Notes: generated by a model from the sequence alone, not told the origin. Shown: positions 1-8,888, counted from the stretch's first letter. The stretch: 64,000 nt of DNA from an uncultured Shimia sp. (GCF_947498095.1 NZ_CANMJE010000006.1:124001-188000); one strand, 5' to 3'. Program-made: numbers and translations.

Positions 1-254
1 ATTGGCCATCTGAATATCCGCCTTTGAAAATATGAGGTTTTGCCGCCGGAATCTGCGTTTGATCCGCTTCTAAGCGAGCCGTGCGCGGGTTGCAATCTTG
101 GTGGCGCTAACTGCGGGTGGATTCAGGAGGAAAGGTGCGGTGGGTTTTGCCATTCTAATGGGTGGTCGGCGGACGCGAGGTGTGTAAAGGCCGTGAATGT
201 CTGGTTTGAGCCCTTTTCAGAAGTTGGCTGGGCTAACAAGAATTGGTCGTCACT
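1..254. other. Left-edge stretch with no supportable gene
   Basis: No family is recognisable on either strand before the lipoprotein gene that ends at 255. A short open frame on the plus strand (40-258) is cysteine- and tryptophan-rich with no signal peptide, no ribosome site and no recognisable domain, so it is not called. The stretch may be the 3 prime flank of a gene lying outside the window. Confidence 0.4.
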
Positions 255-674
255 CTAACGCGACATATCCTGACGCGCTGTAGTCTCGGATACCTGCGTG
301 AACTGTGGACGACCTGCGTAGATCCCCATGCGAACATCACCTCGCACATAATAGGTTTGGCCCGCCTGCGTTTGAATGGTAATGGCGTCCTGACTTATCG
401 CTTGTGCCCAGAAAGTATGTTCGCCTGGACTGACCACTTTCTGTAGCACAGCACCGCTGGTCAGTTGGCCTACAGGCCCGTCTGTATGCTGCACTTGAAA
501 GCGGATTGCGCCGCCGGCAAACGCTGCAGGGCGGTAGAACACCACCAACGCCTTACCTGCGGGAGCCTCGAAAGATGAACCGGTCTGCATTACGGTTCCC
601 GCCTCTTGCCCACCCATGCAGGCGGTCAAAGTAGCGAGGCTGGCGAAAGCGAAAAGAAATCGGCGTCTGAGCAT
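255..674 (-). CDS. Small lipoprotein, DUF2846-like
   Basis: A 139-residue protein with a lipoprotein signal. After Met come three arginines (LRRR), a hydrophobic stretch and the lipobox LTAC with Cys at about residue 19, so it should be lipidated and anchored in the envelope. The rest is a small beta-rich domain with the phrases GKALVVFYRP and GQTYYVRGDVRMG. These resemble the DUF2846 family of small bacterial lipoproteins, whose function is not known. It lies downstream of pgk on the same strand, separated by about 160 bases that include a short GC hairpin (791-803), so it is probably its own transcription unit. The signal is clear; the family assignment is by resemblance only. Confidence 0.7.
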   Translation of the reverse strand: MLRRRFLFAFASLATLTACMGGQEAGTVMQTGSSFEAPAGKALVVFYRPAAFAGGAIRFQVQHTDGPVGQLTSGAVLQKVVSPGEHTFWAQAISQDAITIQTQAGQTYYVRGDVRMGIYAGRPQFTQVSETTARQDMSR

Positions 675-790
675 TTGTCATTTTCTCATTTTAAGCCGTC
701 GTACTATCGATCAGCTTTCAAAGTTTGTCCAACTGGCAATGTTGTCGCTCCGCTAGAAATGCGAAGGGTGAGTGTTGGCGGCGGCTTTGT

Positions 791-803
791 CCCGCAAAGC
801 GGG
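791..803 (-). terminator. Short GC hairpin after pgk
   Basis: CCCGC and GCGGG pair around an AAA loop, 33 bases beyond the pgk stop. There is no clear T-tract after it on the minus strand, so it is only a weak terminator candidate. Confidence 0.3.
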
Positions 804-835
804 CGTTTAGCCCACTTTCGACCTGTGGCCGTTCC

Positions 836-2026
836 TCAGCCTTCCAGCGCGGCGACGCCGGGCAGGGTCTTGCCTTCCATCCACTCAAGGAACGCGCCCC
901 CTGCGGTCGAGATATAGGTGAAGTCGCGGGCCGCCCCTGAGGCGTTCAGCGCAGCCACTGTGTCACCGCCGCCGGCCACCGAGATCAACTGACCCGAGCG
1001 GGTCAGGGCGGCCGCCTGCAGGGCCGCGGCATTGGTTGCGGTGTCGAAAGGCTCCATCTCAAAGGCGCCCAAGGGGCCGTTCCAGATCAATGTTTTACTG
1101 GTCTGCAGGACCGCAACGATGGCGGCAACGCTTTCCGGTCCGGCATCAAGGATCATCGCGTCGTCCGGACACTTGTCCAGCGCCACGGTCTGGTTCTCGG
1201 CATGGGCCTCGAACTTGCGGGCGACGACGATGTCCTGCGGCAGCATGATGTTGCAACCGGTTTTGGTGGCTTTGGCCATGATCTCGGTCGCGGTATCGGT
1301 CATCAGTCGTTCTGCCAGCGAAATACCGATGTCATAACCTTTGGCCGCCAGAAACGTGTTGGCCATGCCGCCGCCGATCACCAGATTGTCGACCTTTTCA
1401 ATGAGGTTCGACAGCAACTCCAGCTTGGTCGACACCTTGGCACCGCCAACCACGGCCGTCACCGGGCGTTGCGGTTTGCTCAGCGCGCTTTCCAGGGCCT
1501 GCAATTCTGCCTGCATCAGGCGACCGGCACAGGCTGGCAAAAGCCGCGCCAGACCTTCGGTCGAACTGTGCGCGCGGTGGGCGGCGGAAAAGGCGTCGTT
1601 GCAGTAGATGTCGCCCAGCTTGGCCATACCCGCCGCAAGATCGGGATCGTTCTTGGTTTCGCCCGCATGAAAGCGGGTGTTTTCCAGTAAGAGCACTTGA
1701 CCCGGTTGCAGGGTTTCAGCGGCCAGTTCAGCCTCGCGTCCAACGCAATCGGCGGCGAAGACCACGGGGGCTTCAAAGGCTTGGGTCAGGGTCGGGATCA
1801 ATTGATTGAGTGACAGGCTTTCGCGACGTTCTCCGCCGGGGCGGCCAAAATGCGCCAGCAGAACCGGGCGCCCGCCTTCGGCTAGGATATGTTTGACGGT
1901 TGGGGCAATACGCAAAATCCGGGTTGCGTCGGTCACCACACCATCCACGATCGGCACGTTGATATCCACGCGCGTCAGCACGCGTTTGCCACTCAAGTCC
2001 ATTTCGTCCAGCGTTTTCCAGCCCAT
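836..2026 (-). CDS. pgk: Phosphoglycerate kinase
   Basis: Cytosolic glycolytic and gluconeogenic enzyme that transfers phosphate from 1,3-bisphosphoglycerate to ADP. The 396-residue product has the normal bacterial length. Visible landmarks are RVDINVP near residue 19 (substrate-binding signature), GRPGG near 61, GGAKVSTK near 190, NGPLGAFE in the C-terminal nucleotide domain and GGGDTVAAL near the end. The frame stays open further upstream, but the start at 2026 (MGWKTLDEM) has a GGAG six bases before its ATG. Another ATG six bases upstream leaves no room for that site, and the longer extension runs antisense into the cyclophilin gene. Divergent from the cyclophilin gene, with a shared intergenic region of about 125 bases. 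Confidence 0.97.
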   Translation of the reverse strand: MGWKTLDEMDLSGKRVLTRVDINVPIVDGVVTDATRILRIAPTVKHILAEGGRPVLLAHFGRPGGERRESLSLNQLIPTLTQAFEAPVVFAADCVGREAELAAETLQPGQVLLLENTRFHAGETKNDPDLAAGMAKLGDIYCNDAFSAAHRAHSSTEGLARLLPACAGRLMQAELQALESALSKPQRPVTAVVGGAKVSTKLELLSNLIEKVDNLVIGGGMANTFLAAKGYDIGISLAERLMTDTATEIMAKATKTGCNIMLPQDIVVARKFEAHAENQTVALDKCPDDAMILDAGPESVAAIVAVLQTSKTLIWNGPLGAFEMEPFDTATNAAALQAAALTRSGQLISVAGGGDTVAALNASGAARDFTYISTAGGAFLEWMEGKTLPGVAALEG

Positions 2027-2150
2027 TGTCATCTCCGTCAGCGTGAGTTGCCTTGTTCCTAGCGGAAACTGCGTCCTCGTCAATGCGGTCTCTTGGCTTT
2101 CTGCTCTGCCGACATTAACTATCTCGCAACGACTTTTACAGGAGAGCCCC

Positions 2151-2663
2151 ATGGCTGATATCAAAGACCCCGAGAACACCATCCTGATGGAACTGAAAGA
2201 CGGCACCGTCGTTATCGAACTGATGCCGGACATTGCGCCCGGCCATTGCGAGCGCATGAAGGAACTGGCGCGGTCTGGTCAGTATGACAACGTCTGCTTT
2301 CACCGCGTGATCGACGGGTTCATGGCGCAAACCGGCGACGTTGCCAACGGCAACATGGAAAACAACTTTAATCTCCGCAGCGCAGGGACCGGCGGGTCCG
2401 ACCTGCCAAACCTCAAGGCCGAGTTCAGCCGCATTCCGCACGACCGTGGCACCCTTGGCGCGGCCCGTAGCCAGATGCCCGACAGCGCAAACTCGCAGTT
2501 CTTTATCAACTTTAAAGACAACAGCTTTCTGAATGGTCAGTACACGGTTTATGGCCGCGTGATCTCGGGCATGGAGCATGTCGACGCCATCGTCAAAGGT
2601 GAACCACCCGCCAATCCTGACCGCATGGTCTCTGTGAAGGTTGCGGCTGATGTCGACGCTTAA
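2151..2663 (+). CDS. Cytosolic peptidylprolyl isomerase (cyclophilin type)
   Basis: Catalyses cis-trans isomerisation of prolyl peptide bonds to assist folding. The 170-residue protein has no signal peptide, so it should act in the cytosol. It carries the cyclophilin core: [14 protein letters not shown] at about residues 46-59 (catalytic Arg and hydrophobic pocket), then ANSQFFI and the closing YGRV. The start at 2151 follows a good AGGAG site at 2140-2144; the frame is open upstream, but that part is antisense to pgk. The 3 prime end overlaps the start of a second cyclophilin gene that has a signal peptide, so the two are translationally linked and serve two compartments. Confidence 0.95.
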   Translation: MADIKDPENTILMELKDGTVVIELMPDIAPGHCERMKELARSGQYDNVCFHRVIDGFMAQTGDVANGNMENNFNLRSAGTGGSDLPNLKAEFSRIPHDRGTLGAARSQMPDSANSQFFINFKDNSFLNGQYTVYGRVISGMEHVDAIVKGEPPANPDRMVSVKVAADVDA

Positions 2664-3219
2664 GCTAGCTGCGGCATTTGCGGTTTTGGCGGCTCCAGCT
2701 CTGGCAACAGGGCTGGAAATAGAAGTTGTCGGCGCGTACACAGAAGGTACGATCAAGATTGATCTTCTGGAAGATGTCGCCCCCAATCACGTCGCCCAGA
2801 TCACGCAGCTGGCGGAAGACGGATACTATGACGGCGTCTATTTCCACCGCGTGATCGATGGCTTCATGGCGCAGACCGGCGACGGTCAGCACGGCAAGCA
2901 AGTCGAAAAATGGGCGCCCAAAGCCATTGGCCGCGCAGGGACCGGCGCTTCGAAGTTGCCAAACATCAAGGCCGAGTTTTCGGAGATCCCTTATGAGCGC
3001 GGTGTTGTCGGAATGGCCCGCAGCCGTGACGTGGATAGCGCCAACAGCCAGTTTTTCATCATGTTTGACAGAAACGACAACCTGGATGGTCTCTACACGG
3101 TCGTGGGTCGTGTGACCGAGGGTCTTGAGATTTTGGACAGGATCAAGCGCGGCGATGCGAGCACTTTCAATGTGACCGGAGAGCCGGACGTGATGATGAA
3201 AGTGACCGTGGTCGAGTAA
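2650..3219 (+). CDS. Exported peptidylprolyl isomerase (cyclophilin type)
   Basis: A 189-residue cyclophilin with an N-terminal signal sequence ([20 protein letters not shown]), so it should act in the periplasm on exported proteins. The core motifs match its upstream neighbour: [26 protein letters not shown] and VVGRV. The chosen ATG at 2650 overlaps the last 14 bases of the cytosolic cyclophilin gene. A GAAGG lies nine bases before it, inside that gene. An in-frame TTG at 2641 would add only three residues. The pair probably arose by duplication of one gene, with export added to the second copy. A strong GC hairpin follows at 3241. Confidence 0.93.
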   Translation: MSTLKLAAAFAVLAAPALATGLEIEVVGAYTEGTIKIDLLEDVAPNHVAQITQLAEDGYYDGVYFHRVIDGFMAQTGDGQHGKQVEKWAPKAIGRAGTGASKLPNIKAEFSEIPYERGVVGMARSRDVDSANSQFFIMFDRNDNLDGLYTVVGRVTEGLEILDRIKRGDASTFNVTGEPDVMMKVTVVE

Positions 3220-3240
3220 CCGACCTTCAAACTGTTGTGA

Positions 3241-3260
3241 GGGGGGCTATCCGGCCCCCC
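3241..3260 (+). terminator. GC-rich hairpin after the cyclophilin pair
   Basis: Seven-base perfect stem (GGGGGGC with GCCCCCC) and six-base loop, followed by TTACTATTT. It separates the cyclophilin operon from the DUF3179 gene 45 bases later. Confidence 0.65.
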
Positions 3261-3304
3261 TTACTATTTGCGAGCCTGTCCCCAATTACAAAAGGGGTCA
3301 CCGC

Positions 3305-4273
3305 ATGTTCCGATCTTTCGTCATCGCCATTTGTTCCCTGACCTGGGCGCTGTCCGCTGCGGCCAATCCTGAGTTCTGGAAGCAAGAATGGCCGGATACG
3401 GATTTTAGCAAGACCACCGTGCCAAATTGGGTTGAGATCCTCTCGGGGGGACCGCCCAAAGATGGTATTCCGGCGCTCAGTGATCCGCAGTTCATCCGCG
3501 CCGGTCAGGAAAGCCGCATTGACGGCATGGAACCGGTGATCACGGTCGAGATCAAAGGCGCAGAACCGAGGGCCTATCCGCTGCGCTATCTCACGTGGCA
3601 TGAGATCGTGAATGACAGCGTTGGCGGTGTGCCGATTGCCGTGACCTTTTGTCCTTTGTGCAATTCGGCACTGACCTTTGATCGTCGTGCCGCCGGGCGC
3701 ACGCTGACGCTGGGTGTCTCGGGCAAGCTGCGCAATTCCGATATGGTGATGTATGACCGCGAAACCCAAAGCTGGTGGCAGCAGGCGCTTGGCACGGCCA
3801 TTGTCGGCGATTTGACAGGCTCGGAGTTGACGCTGGTGGCGAGCTGGATGGAAAGCTGGGACCAGTTCAAAGCCCGCAACCCACAAGGATTGGTGATGGC
3901 CGAGCCGGCCTATAACCGCCGATATGGCCAGAACCCTTATCAAAACTATGACAGCTTTAAACGTCCGTTCCTTTATAATGGCGAGTTGCCTCCACATGAC
4001 ATTCCAGCCCTGTCGCGCGTGGTGCGGGTGGGCGATCAGGCCTGGCCCATGCAACGACTGCGGGACGCCGGTGTGATCCGTGAGGCCGGGGTTGAGATCA
4101 CATGGCAGGCGGGACAAGCCTCGGCGCTAGATGCAGGAACCATTGCGCGGGGCCGCGATGTCGGCTCAATCCGGGTGCGTGACGGGCAGGGTCGTGATGT
4201 GCCACATGACGTGATGTTTGCTTTTGCCTATCATGCCTTCTGGCCAGATGGGGAATGGATGCTGGGCAAATAA
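3305..4273 (+). CDS. DUF3179 domain-containing exported protein
   Basis: A 322-residue protein with a signal peptide (FRSFVIAICSLTWALSAAAN, cleavage after about residue 20), so it is periplasmic or secreted. Most of the mature chain fits the DUF3179 family. It has the hallmark HEIVND, then AVTFCPLCNSALTFDRR at about residues 113-129, with two cysteines three apart, and later QSWWQQ and YAYHAFWP-like segments. No biochemical role is established for the family. The conserved CPLC could bind a metal or form a disulfide, but that is inference. The gene stands alone on the plus strand, after a terminator and about 125 bases before the cyclase gene. Confidence 0.85.
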   Translation: MFRSFVIAICSLTWALSAAANPEFWKQEWPDTDFSKTTVPNWVEILSGGPPKDGIPALSDPQFIRAGQESRIDGMEPVITVEIKGAEPRAYPLRYLTWHEIVNDSVGGVPIAVTFCPLCNSALTFDRRAAGRTLTLGVSGKLRNSDMVMYDRETQSWWQQALGTAIVGDLTGSELTLVASWMESWDQFKARNPQGLVMAEPAYNRRYGQNPYQNYDSFKRPFLYNGELPPHDIPALSRVVRVGDQAWPMQRLRDAGVIREAGVEITWQAGQASALDAGTIARGRDVGSIRVRDGQGRDVPHDVMFAFAYHAFWPDGEWMLGK

Positions 4274-4399
4274 GGCCGTTAGACAGCGCCAGCGGCGCTG
4301 GTGAATGAGACTTTGCCAACTGTACCGATGATGCGATAACACGGCGCGGCGCTATGGGCTTTGGCCGGTGGCTCCTTTGACGCATAAGGATCATTCGAC

Positions 4400-5422
4400 T
4401 TGCGATATCGCACCAAAAGAAATCTGACTCTGTTCGCAGTTCTTGTTCTGGTGTCCGCATCTTTTGCGCCGCTCTATGGCGTGATCTTTGTGCCCGATTT
4501 TTCTGATCGCCCGATTTTCAGCTATGTTCTGGACGGCTTGATTGGTGGCACATTCCTGTGGTCTGGCGTGATCCTGCTTTGGCCCAGCAAGATCTGTGCG
4601 CCCCTGCGGCGGCTTGCAGTACCGTGGCATGTGCTCATGCTGTTGGTTTACACAGCCCTGAGCATTCCTTTCACTGAGTTTGTTGGCGGTTTGTGGCACT
4701 CAGATCAAACCGCGCCGCTGAACGATTTTGATCCGGGCCTCTCGCTGTTCCTGTATATTTTGGTGATTGTGTTTGGCGCATTGGTGGTGATCGAGGTTGC
4801 CAGCATCATTGGTCCGCGGATTTTGGTCAACTTTCTGGCTGGACGCTACCACAAGCCCGCTGAAGAGCGCCGCGTGTTCCTGTTTGTGGATCTTGTTGGC
4901 TCGACTGCAATGGCGCGAGAACTGGGCGACATGGGGGTGCAGCGCCTGCTGACTCGGTTCTTCTTTGACTTGGGTAAGCCCGTGGCAGACAACAGTGGCG
5001 AAATTCACGCCTATGTCGGCGATATGGTCATCATTACATGGCCTTACGAAAAAGGACTTCACAACGCGCGCTGTGTGCGGTGTTTCTTTGGCATTCAAGA
5101 TGCGCTGGAGAAGAATGCGAAATCGTACGAAAAAGAGTTTGGCCTGCGTCCGCAAATTCGGGCAGGGCTGCACGGTGGTCCTGTCATCGTCAGTGAATGC
5201 GGGGACTTCAAAAAGTCCGTGGTTTACTTTGGCGATACGATGAACACGACGGGGCGCCTCGAAGGGGTTGCCAAGGCTCTGAAGCAAGACCTTGTGATTA
5301 CCCGTGCCTTGCTGGACGACTTGACGCTGTCCCAAGGCGTTGTGGCCCACAACCTTGAAGCGGTGACGCTGCGGGGGCACAAAAACACAACCGAGATAGC
5401 GGCCTTGTCTCGAACAAAGTGA
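4400..5422 (+). CDS. Membrane-bound class III adenylate/guanylate cyclase
   Basis: A 340-residue protein that should make cAMP (or cGMP) from the nucleoside triphosphate. The first 140 residues hold about four hydrophobic segments with no known sensor domain. A class III catalytic domain follows from about residue 155. LFVDLVGSTAMA and YVGDMVIITW carry the two metal-binding aspartates, RAGLHGGPV is the central strand, and FGDTMNTTGRLEG carries the transition-state Asn and Arg. The catalytic set therefore looks complete. The start is a TTG at 4400 with AAGGA nine bases upstream. A Crp/Fnr protein is encoded elsewhere in the window (22.7-23.3 kb), but no link between them is shown. Whether the product is cAMP or cGMP cannot be settled by eye. 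Confidence 0.88.
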   Translation: MRYRTKRNLTLFAVLVLVSASFAPLYGVIFVPDFSDRPIFSYVLDGLIGGTFLWSGVILLWPSKICAPLRRLAVPWHVLMLLVYTALSIPFTEFVGGLWHSDQTAPLNDFDPGLSLFLYILVIVFGALVVIEVASIIGPRILVNFLAGRYHKPAEERRVFLFVDLVGSTAMARELGDMGVQRLLTRFFFDLGKPVADNSGEIHAYVGDMVIITWPYEKGLHNARCVRCFFGIQDALEKNAKSYEKEFGLRPQIRAGLHGGPVIVSECGDFKKSVVYFGDTMNTTGRLEGVAKALKQDLVITRALLDDLTLSQGVVAHNLEAVTLRGHKNTTEIAALSRTK

Positions 5423-5475
5423 TCAAAGCCAGAAAAACTTGATCAGCGGTGCGCCAGCTAAATCGGCGCACAAAA

Positions 5476-5501
5476 AAACGCCGCCCAAAGGGGCAGCGTT
5501 T
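5476..5501. terminator. Bidirectional terminator between the cyclase and bactofilin genes
   Basis: AAACGC pairs with GCGTTT and, after one mismatch, GCCC pairs with GGGC around an AAAG loop. The stem is flanked by an A-tract on the left and TTTCTTTC on the right, so it can serve both convergent genes. Confidence 0.75.
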
Positions 5502-5526
5502 CTTTCGATCTTAGGGATGCCGTTGA

Positions 5527-6036
5527 TTAGGCGTCAGCTTTGGGCGCGGGCGCTGCTTTTGGGGCAGGGGCCGGCTTTTTGGTCAGCGGGTCATCCTGAC
5601 GCTGCACCGAGCCTTCGAAGTGCGCGCCGCTTTCGATGGCGATGGTCTTGTGGATGATGTCACCCTCAACACGCGCGGTCGATGTCAGGCGAACCTTGAG
5701 GCCACGTACCCGGCCCACGATACGGCCATTGACGACAACGTCATCAGCCATCACTTCGCCTTTGATCGTGGCGCTTTCGCCAACAGTCAGCAGATGCGCG
5801 CGGATGTCGCCTTCGACAGTGCCCTCAACCTGGATGTCTCCAGTGGTTTTGAGGTTGCCGGTGATGTGCAGGTCCGACGACAGAATCGATGCCGGCGGCT
5901 TGGCCTTTGGCGGTGTCGATGTCTTGAAATCGCTGGTTGGCTTAGGCGGCACAGCGGATGCGGTGGCATCGGTCGCAGGTTTGGCCGGATCAGCGGATTT
6001 CGGTGCGGGTTCGTTGATTTTGCTCTTAGAAAACAT
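5527..6036 (-). CDS. Bactofilin (polymer-forming cytoskeletal protein)
   Basis: Bactofilins polymerise without nucleotide into membrane-associated filaments that localise cell-wall enzymes. This 169-residue protein has a Pro/Lys/Ala-rich N-terminal tail (to about residue 50). A right-handed beta-helix core follows from about 50 to 145 (SILSSDLHITGNLKTTGDI, VEGTVEGDI, GEVMADDVVVNGRIVGRV, ARVEGDI). The C-terminal tail is also Pro/Lys/Ala-rich. The gene start lies inside the end of the upstream M23 peptidase gene (11-base overlap), so the two are made together. Pairing of a bactofilin with an M23 endopeptidase is a known arrangement in alphaproteobacteria that shape growth zones or stalks. Confidence 0.92.
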   Translation of the reverse strand: MFSKSKINEPAPKSADPAKPATDATASAVPPKPTSDFKTSTPPKAKPPASILSSDLHITGNLKTTGDIQVEGTVEGDIRAHLLTVGESATIKGEVMADDVVVNGRIVGRVRGLKVRLTSTARVEGDIIHKTIAIESGAHFEGSVQRQDDPLTKKPAPAPKAAPAPKADA

Positions 6037-7339
6037 TTCTTCCAGCCTTGATAAATTTCATCGGGTTCAGGGGGCTTCCGTTTTTGCGGATCTCATAGTG
6101 CAAATGGGTGCCGGTTGATCGTCCAGAGTTGCCCATATCACCAATATGTTGGCCTTGCGAGACCCTTTGTCCAACCTTCACGCGGATTTTCGCCAAGTGG
6201 GCGTAGCGGGTCTCGATTCCGAACTCGTGTTTGATCTTGATCAGGCGTCCATACCCCGACAGCCAATCGGCGTGAATGACGACCCCGTCAGCCGTTGCCA
6301 GAATGGGTGTACCGTGTTTGCCAGCAAAGTCTGTGCCATTGTGCATCCGTCCCCAGCGTGTTCCAAATCCACTGGTATAGCGAAAGGCGCTTTTGATCGG
6401 GATGGCAAAGGGCGCGGTTTCAGCCGCGATGCGGTACATGTTTAATTCATCCATGCGATCCAACAGCCGGTTTGCGCGCACGGTCTCTTTGGTCAGTTCC
6501 CCGCCCTTGGTCGAAAACGCCAGGGGCATCAATGGCCCACCTTGTCCGCTATAGCCGCGGCGCACCTGCTCAAGCATTGAGTCGGTGTCCATGCCTGCGG
6601 CCTTGAACATGTTTTCAAGTGGTTCAACCGAGATGGTCATGGCGTCTTCGAGCTGGCGGAAAATCTGGTCGTTCTTTTCTTCCATCAACGCGAGCTCAAG
6701 CTGCATTTCGCGTGCGGCTTCCAAGGCCGCTTGCGCATCTTCTAGAACCTGGTCGCGTTCTGCGGTGGTTTCGGCCAGCACGGTCGACAGCGTATCCAGC
6801 ATGTCGTTGCCCAGCGGTGATGATCCGGCAACTTGCTCGCCAGCACCTGCCGTAACCTCATTCAGAGACCGGGCTTCGGCCAAGGCCAGTTCACGTTCTT
6901 TCATCGTGCGGCGCAGGGTGGCCTGAATAACTTCGATCCCGGTTTCCAATTCGCGGCGACGCGCTTCTGATGCCAGCAACTCGGATTGCATCTCGGAAAT
7001 CTGATCCAGTGCCGAGTTAAACCGTTCCTGTGCCGCCAGCGCTTCTTCAGTGCGGGCATCACGCTCAAAGGACAAGTCGTTCAGACGCTGTTCATATGTC
7101 AGCTGATCGCGTTTGGCCTGTTCGCGAAAATTGCCTGACCCAATCGAGTCCATCAGCAGGATCGCAGTGGCGACGATGGTCCATGCAACGATCAGCGATC
7201 CACCCAGAAAGGCGATCAGTTGCGTGGCCGGACGCAGGCGTATGAAACGCGTGTCATCTTCTGAGCGCAGAAACAAGCGCCGTTCCGGAAAGCGCCGCTC
7301 AAGCAGCGTGTGTATCTTGATTGCCAGACGTGAACGCAC
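6026..7339 (-). CDS. M23 (LytM) peptidoglycan endopeptidase with coiled coil
   Basis: A 437-residue inner-membrane protein. Residues 1-37 are basic and cytosolic, about 38-65 form one membrane segment, and about 75-210 form a long coiled coil rich in Glu, Ala and Arg. The M23 LytM domain lies at about 315-425. The zinc ligands are present: HNGTDFAGKHG gives the HxxxD pair and GTHLHYEI gives the HxH motif, so it should be an active endopeptidase cutting peptidoglycan cross-links. The start is a GTG at 7339 with a modest AAGGA upstream. It overlaps the bactofilin gene. The likely arrangement is a cytosolic bactofilin scaffold placing the periplasmic enzyme through its N-terminal tail. Confidence 0.9.
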   Translation of the reverse strand: MRSRLAIKIHTLLERRFPERRLFLRSEDDTRFIRLRPATQLIAFLGGSLIVAWTIVATAILLMDSIGSGNFREQAKRDQLTYEQRLNDLSFERDARTEEALAAQERFNSALDQISEMQSELLASEARRRELETGIEVIQATLRRTMKERELALAEARSLNEVTAGAGEQVAGSSPLGNDMLDTLSTVLAETTAERDQVLEDAQAALEAAREMQLELALMEEKNDQIFRQLEDAMTISVEPLENMFKAAGMDTDSMLEQVRRGYSGQGGPLMPLAFSTKGGELTKETVRANRLLDRMDELNMYRIAAETAPFAIPIKSAFRYTSGFGTRWGRMHNGTDFAGKHGTPILATADGVVIHADWLSGYGRLIKIKHEFGIETRYAHLAKIRVKVGQRVSQGQHIGDMGNSGRSTGTHLHYEIRKNGSPLNPMKFIKAGRNVF

Positions 7340-7507
7340 GTGACCCTAGTCCTTAGTCCCAACCCAAACTTCCAGACTTCTTCTGGTCCGGCCCGGATTT
7401 CTTAACGATTGCGACCGTTTGGAGCAAGCTGTTTGAGACCAAAAACGGAGCGTCATGGGCGCGCAGGGGTGTTTCGGCGAGGAATTGCCATTTTCGCCAA
7501 GGTTCGC

Positions 7508-8332
7508 CTAGCCTCTGGCCTTGGCTGGGGTTTCCTCAGCCAAGGGCCAGTAAAAGTCTGGCGGCAGGCCCGCTTCAGCGCGTTTTTCCTCGTTAAACGG
7601 CGGCTTTAATGCGGAATGGAAATAGCGGCGCACAAGGTCGTGGAACGTGTCTTTGGGGTCCATTTCGTGCCGCCCGCACAAGAAGTGGAACCATTTTGAT
7701 CCATAGGCCACGTGGCCGACTTCTTCGGCATAGATGACCTCAAGCGCTGCGACGGTGTCGTCTTCCTTGGCCTTGCGAAAAATCTCGATCATACCCGGGG
7801 TCACGTCCAGCCCACGGGCTTCCAACACTATGGGCACCACCGCGAGGCGGCCCATAAAATCTTCCGCCGTATCTTCGGCGGCGCGCCACATGCCGGCATG
7901 CGCGGGCAAGGCGCCATAGTGGCTGTCCATCGCTTCAAGGCAATCGCATATCATATTGAAATGTTTTGATTCCTCGTCTGCGGCTTTGACCCAGTCATCA
8001 TAGAACCCAATCGGCATCGGATGCTCAGTAAAGCGGGCGATAATGTCCCAATGCAGATCAACCGCATTTAGCTCGATATGCGCCACTGCATGTAGCAAAG
8101 CAATACGCCCCTGAGGGCTGCCGGGGCGGCGGCGTGGGACATCACGCGGGGACAACAACTCAGGCCGTTCGGGGCGGGCAGGCTGCACGGGCGGCGTAGC
8201 GACGCCGATCTCAAGCGGCGTCTCAGACTGGCGCGCAGCAAACCATGCGGCAGCGTATTTGTGGCTGAGCGCGGTTTTTTCGCGCCCGTCGGCGGTGGTC
8301 AAAACTTCCACCGCCATCTCTGCGAGCGTCAT
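7508..8332 (-). CDS. DUF455 ferritin-like protein
   Basis: A 274-residue helical protein of the DUF455 ferritin-like group. Three carboxylate/histidine motifs fit a diiron four-helix bundle: HAVAHIELNAVDLHWD, ADEESKHFNM and YAEEVGHVAYG. The substrate is unknown; relatives include the tRNA-modifying monooxygenase MiaE, but that function is not claimed here. The frame continues to a GTG at 8356 that overlaps the stop of the peroxiredoxin gene by four bases. I prefer the ATG at 8332 because AGGAAA lies just before it, and the protein then begins MTLAEMAVEVLTTADG. The coupling with a peroxiredoxin hints at a link to oxidative or iron stress. Confidence 0.85.
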   Translation of the reverse strand: MTLAEMAVEVLTTADGREKTALSHKYAAAWFAARQSETPLEIGVATPPVQPARPERPELLSPRDVPRRRPGSPQGRIALLHAVAHIELNAVDLHWDIIARFTEHPMPIGFYDDWVKAADEESKHFNMICDCLEAMDSHYGALPAHAGMWRAAEDTAEDFMGRLAVVPIVLEARGLDVTPGMIEIFRKAKEDDTVAALEVIYAEEVGHVAYGSKWFHFLCGRHEMDPKDTFHDLVRRYFHSALKPPFNEEKRAEAGLPPDFYWPLAEETPAKARG

Positions 8333-8352
8333 TGGTGTTTCCTGATGTATTG

Positions 8353-8814
8353 TCACAACGCTTGTGCTGCCTCCAGAACTTCGGCCACGTGGCCGTCTAC
8401 TTTTACTTTACGCCAGATCCCGGCCATTTTGCCGTCACCGTCGATCAAAAACGTGGATCGCTCAATGCCCATAAAGACCTTGCCGTACATCTTTTTCTCT
8501 TTCCAGACACCAAAGTCTTCACAAGTCGTGCCGTGTTCGTCTGACAAAAGCGGCATGCCCAGTTCTTTCTTGGCGACAAACCGCTCATGCGACGCAAGGC
8601 TATCCTTGGAAATCCCAAAGACTTTTGTCCCGGACGCTGCGAACTGATCCAAGGCTTCGGTAAAGCCAATTGCCTCTTTGGTGCAACCGGCTGTGTTGTC
8701 GCGCGGGTAGAAAAACAGCACGACGTTTTGTCCTTTCAATGAGGACAGTGTGACCTCTGTGCTGTCCGAGGCTGGCAGGGTAAAGTCGGGGGCGGGGTCT
8801 GAGAGGTCAAACAT
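8353..8814 (-). CDS. bcp: Peroxiredoxin, Bcp/PrxQ type
   Basis: A 153-residue cytosolic thiol peroxidase that reduces hydrogen peroxide and organic hydroperoxides. The peroxidatic cysteine is at about residue 44 in PRDNTAGCTKEA. The resolving cysteine that many Bcp proteins have five residues later is absent (KEAIGF follows). The only other cysteine is at about 98 (HGTTCEDFG), so the enzyme may use that one or an external thiol. The start at 8814 (MFDLSDPAPDF) is the normal family start; upstream codons run into the divergent gene. The stop overlaps a GTG of the downstream DUF455 frame, so the two form one operon. Confidence 0.92.
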   Translation of the reverse strand: MFDLSDPAPDFTLPASDSTEVTLSSLKGQNVVLFFYPRDNTAGCTKEAIGFTEALDQFAASGTKVFGISKDSLASHERFVAKKELGMPLLSDEHGTTCEDFGVWKEKKMYGKVFMGIERSTFLIDGDGKMAGIWRKVKVDGHVAEVLEAAQAL

Positions 8815-8888
8815 CTTGAGATTCCTTTGCTTTGGCAGGCATAAAGTATTGCGACCCATCGGGGCGGCAAGCCCTATCTTGTCACCAT

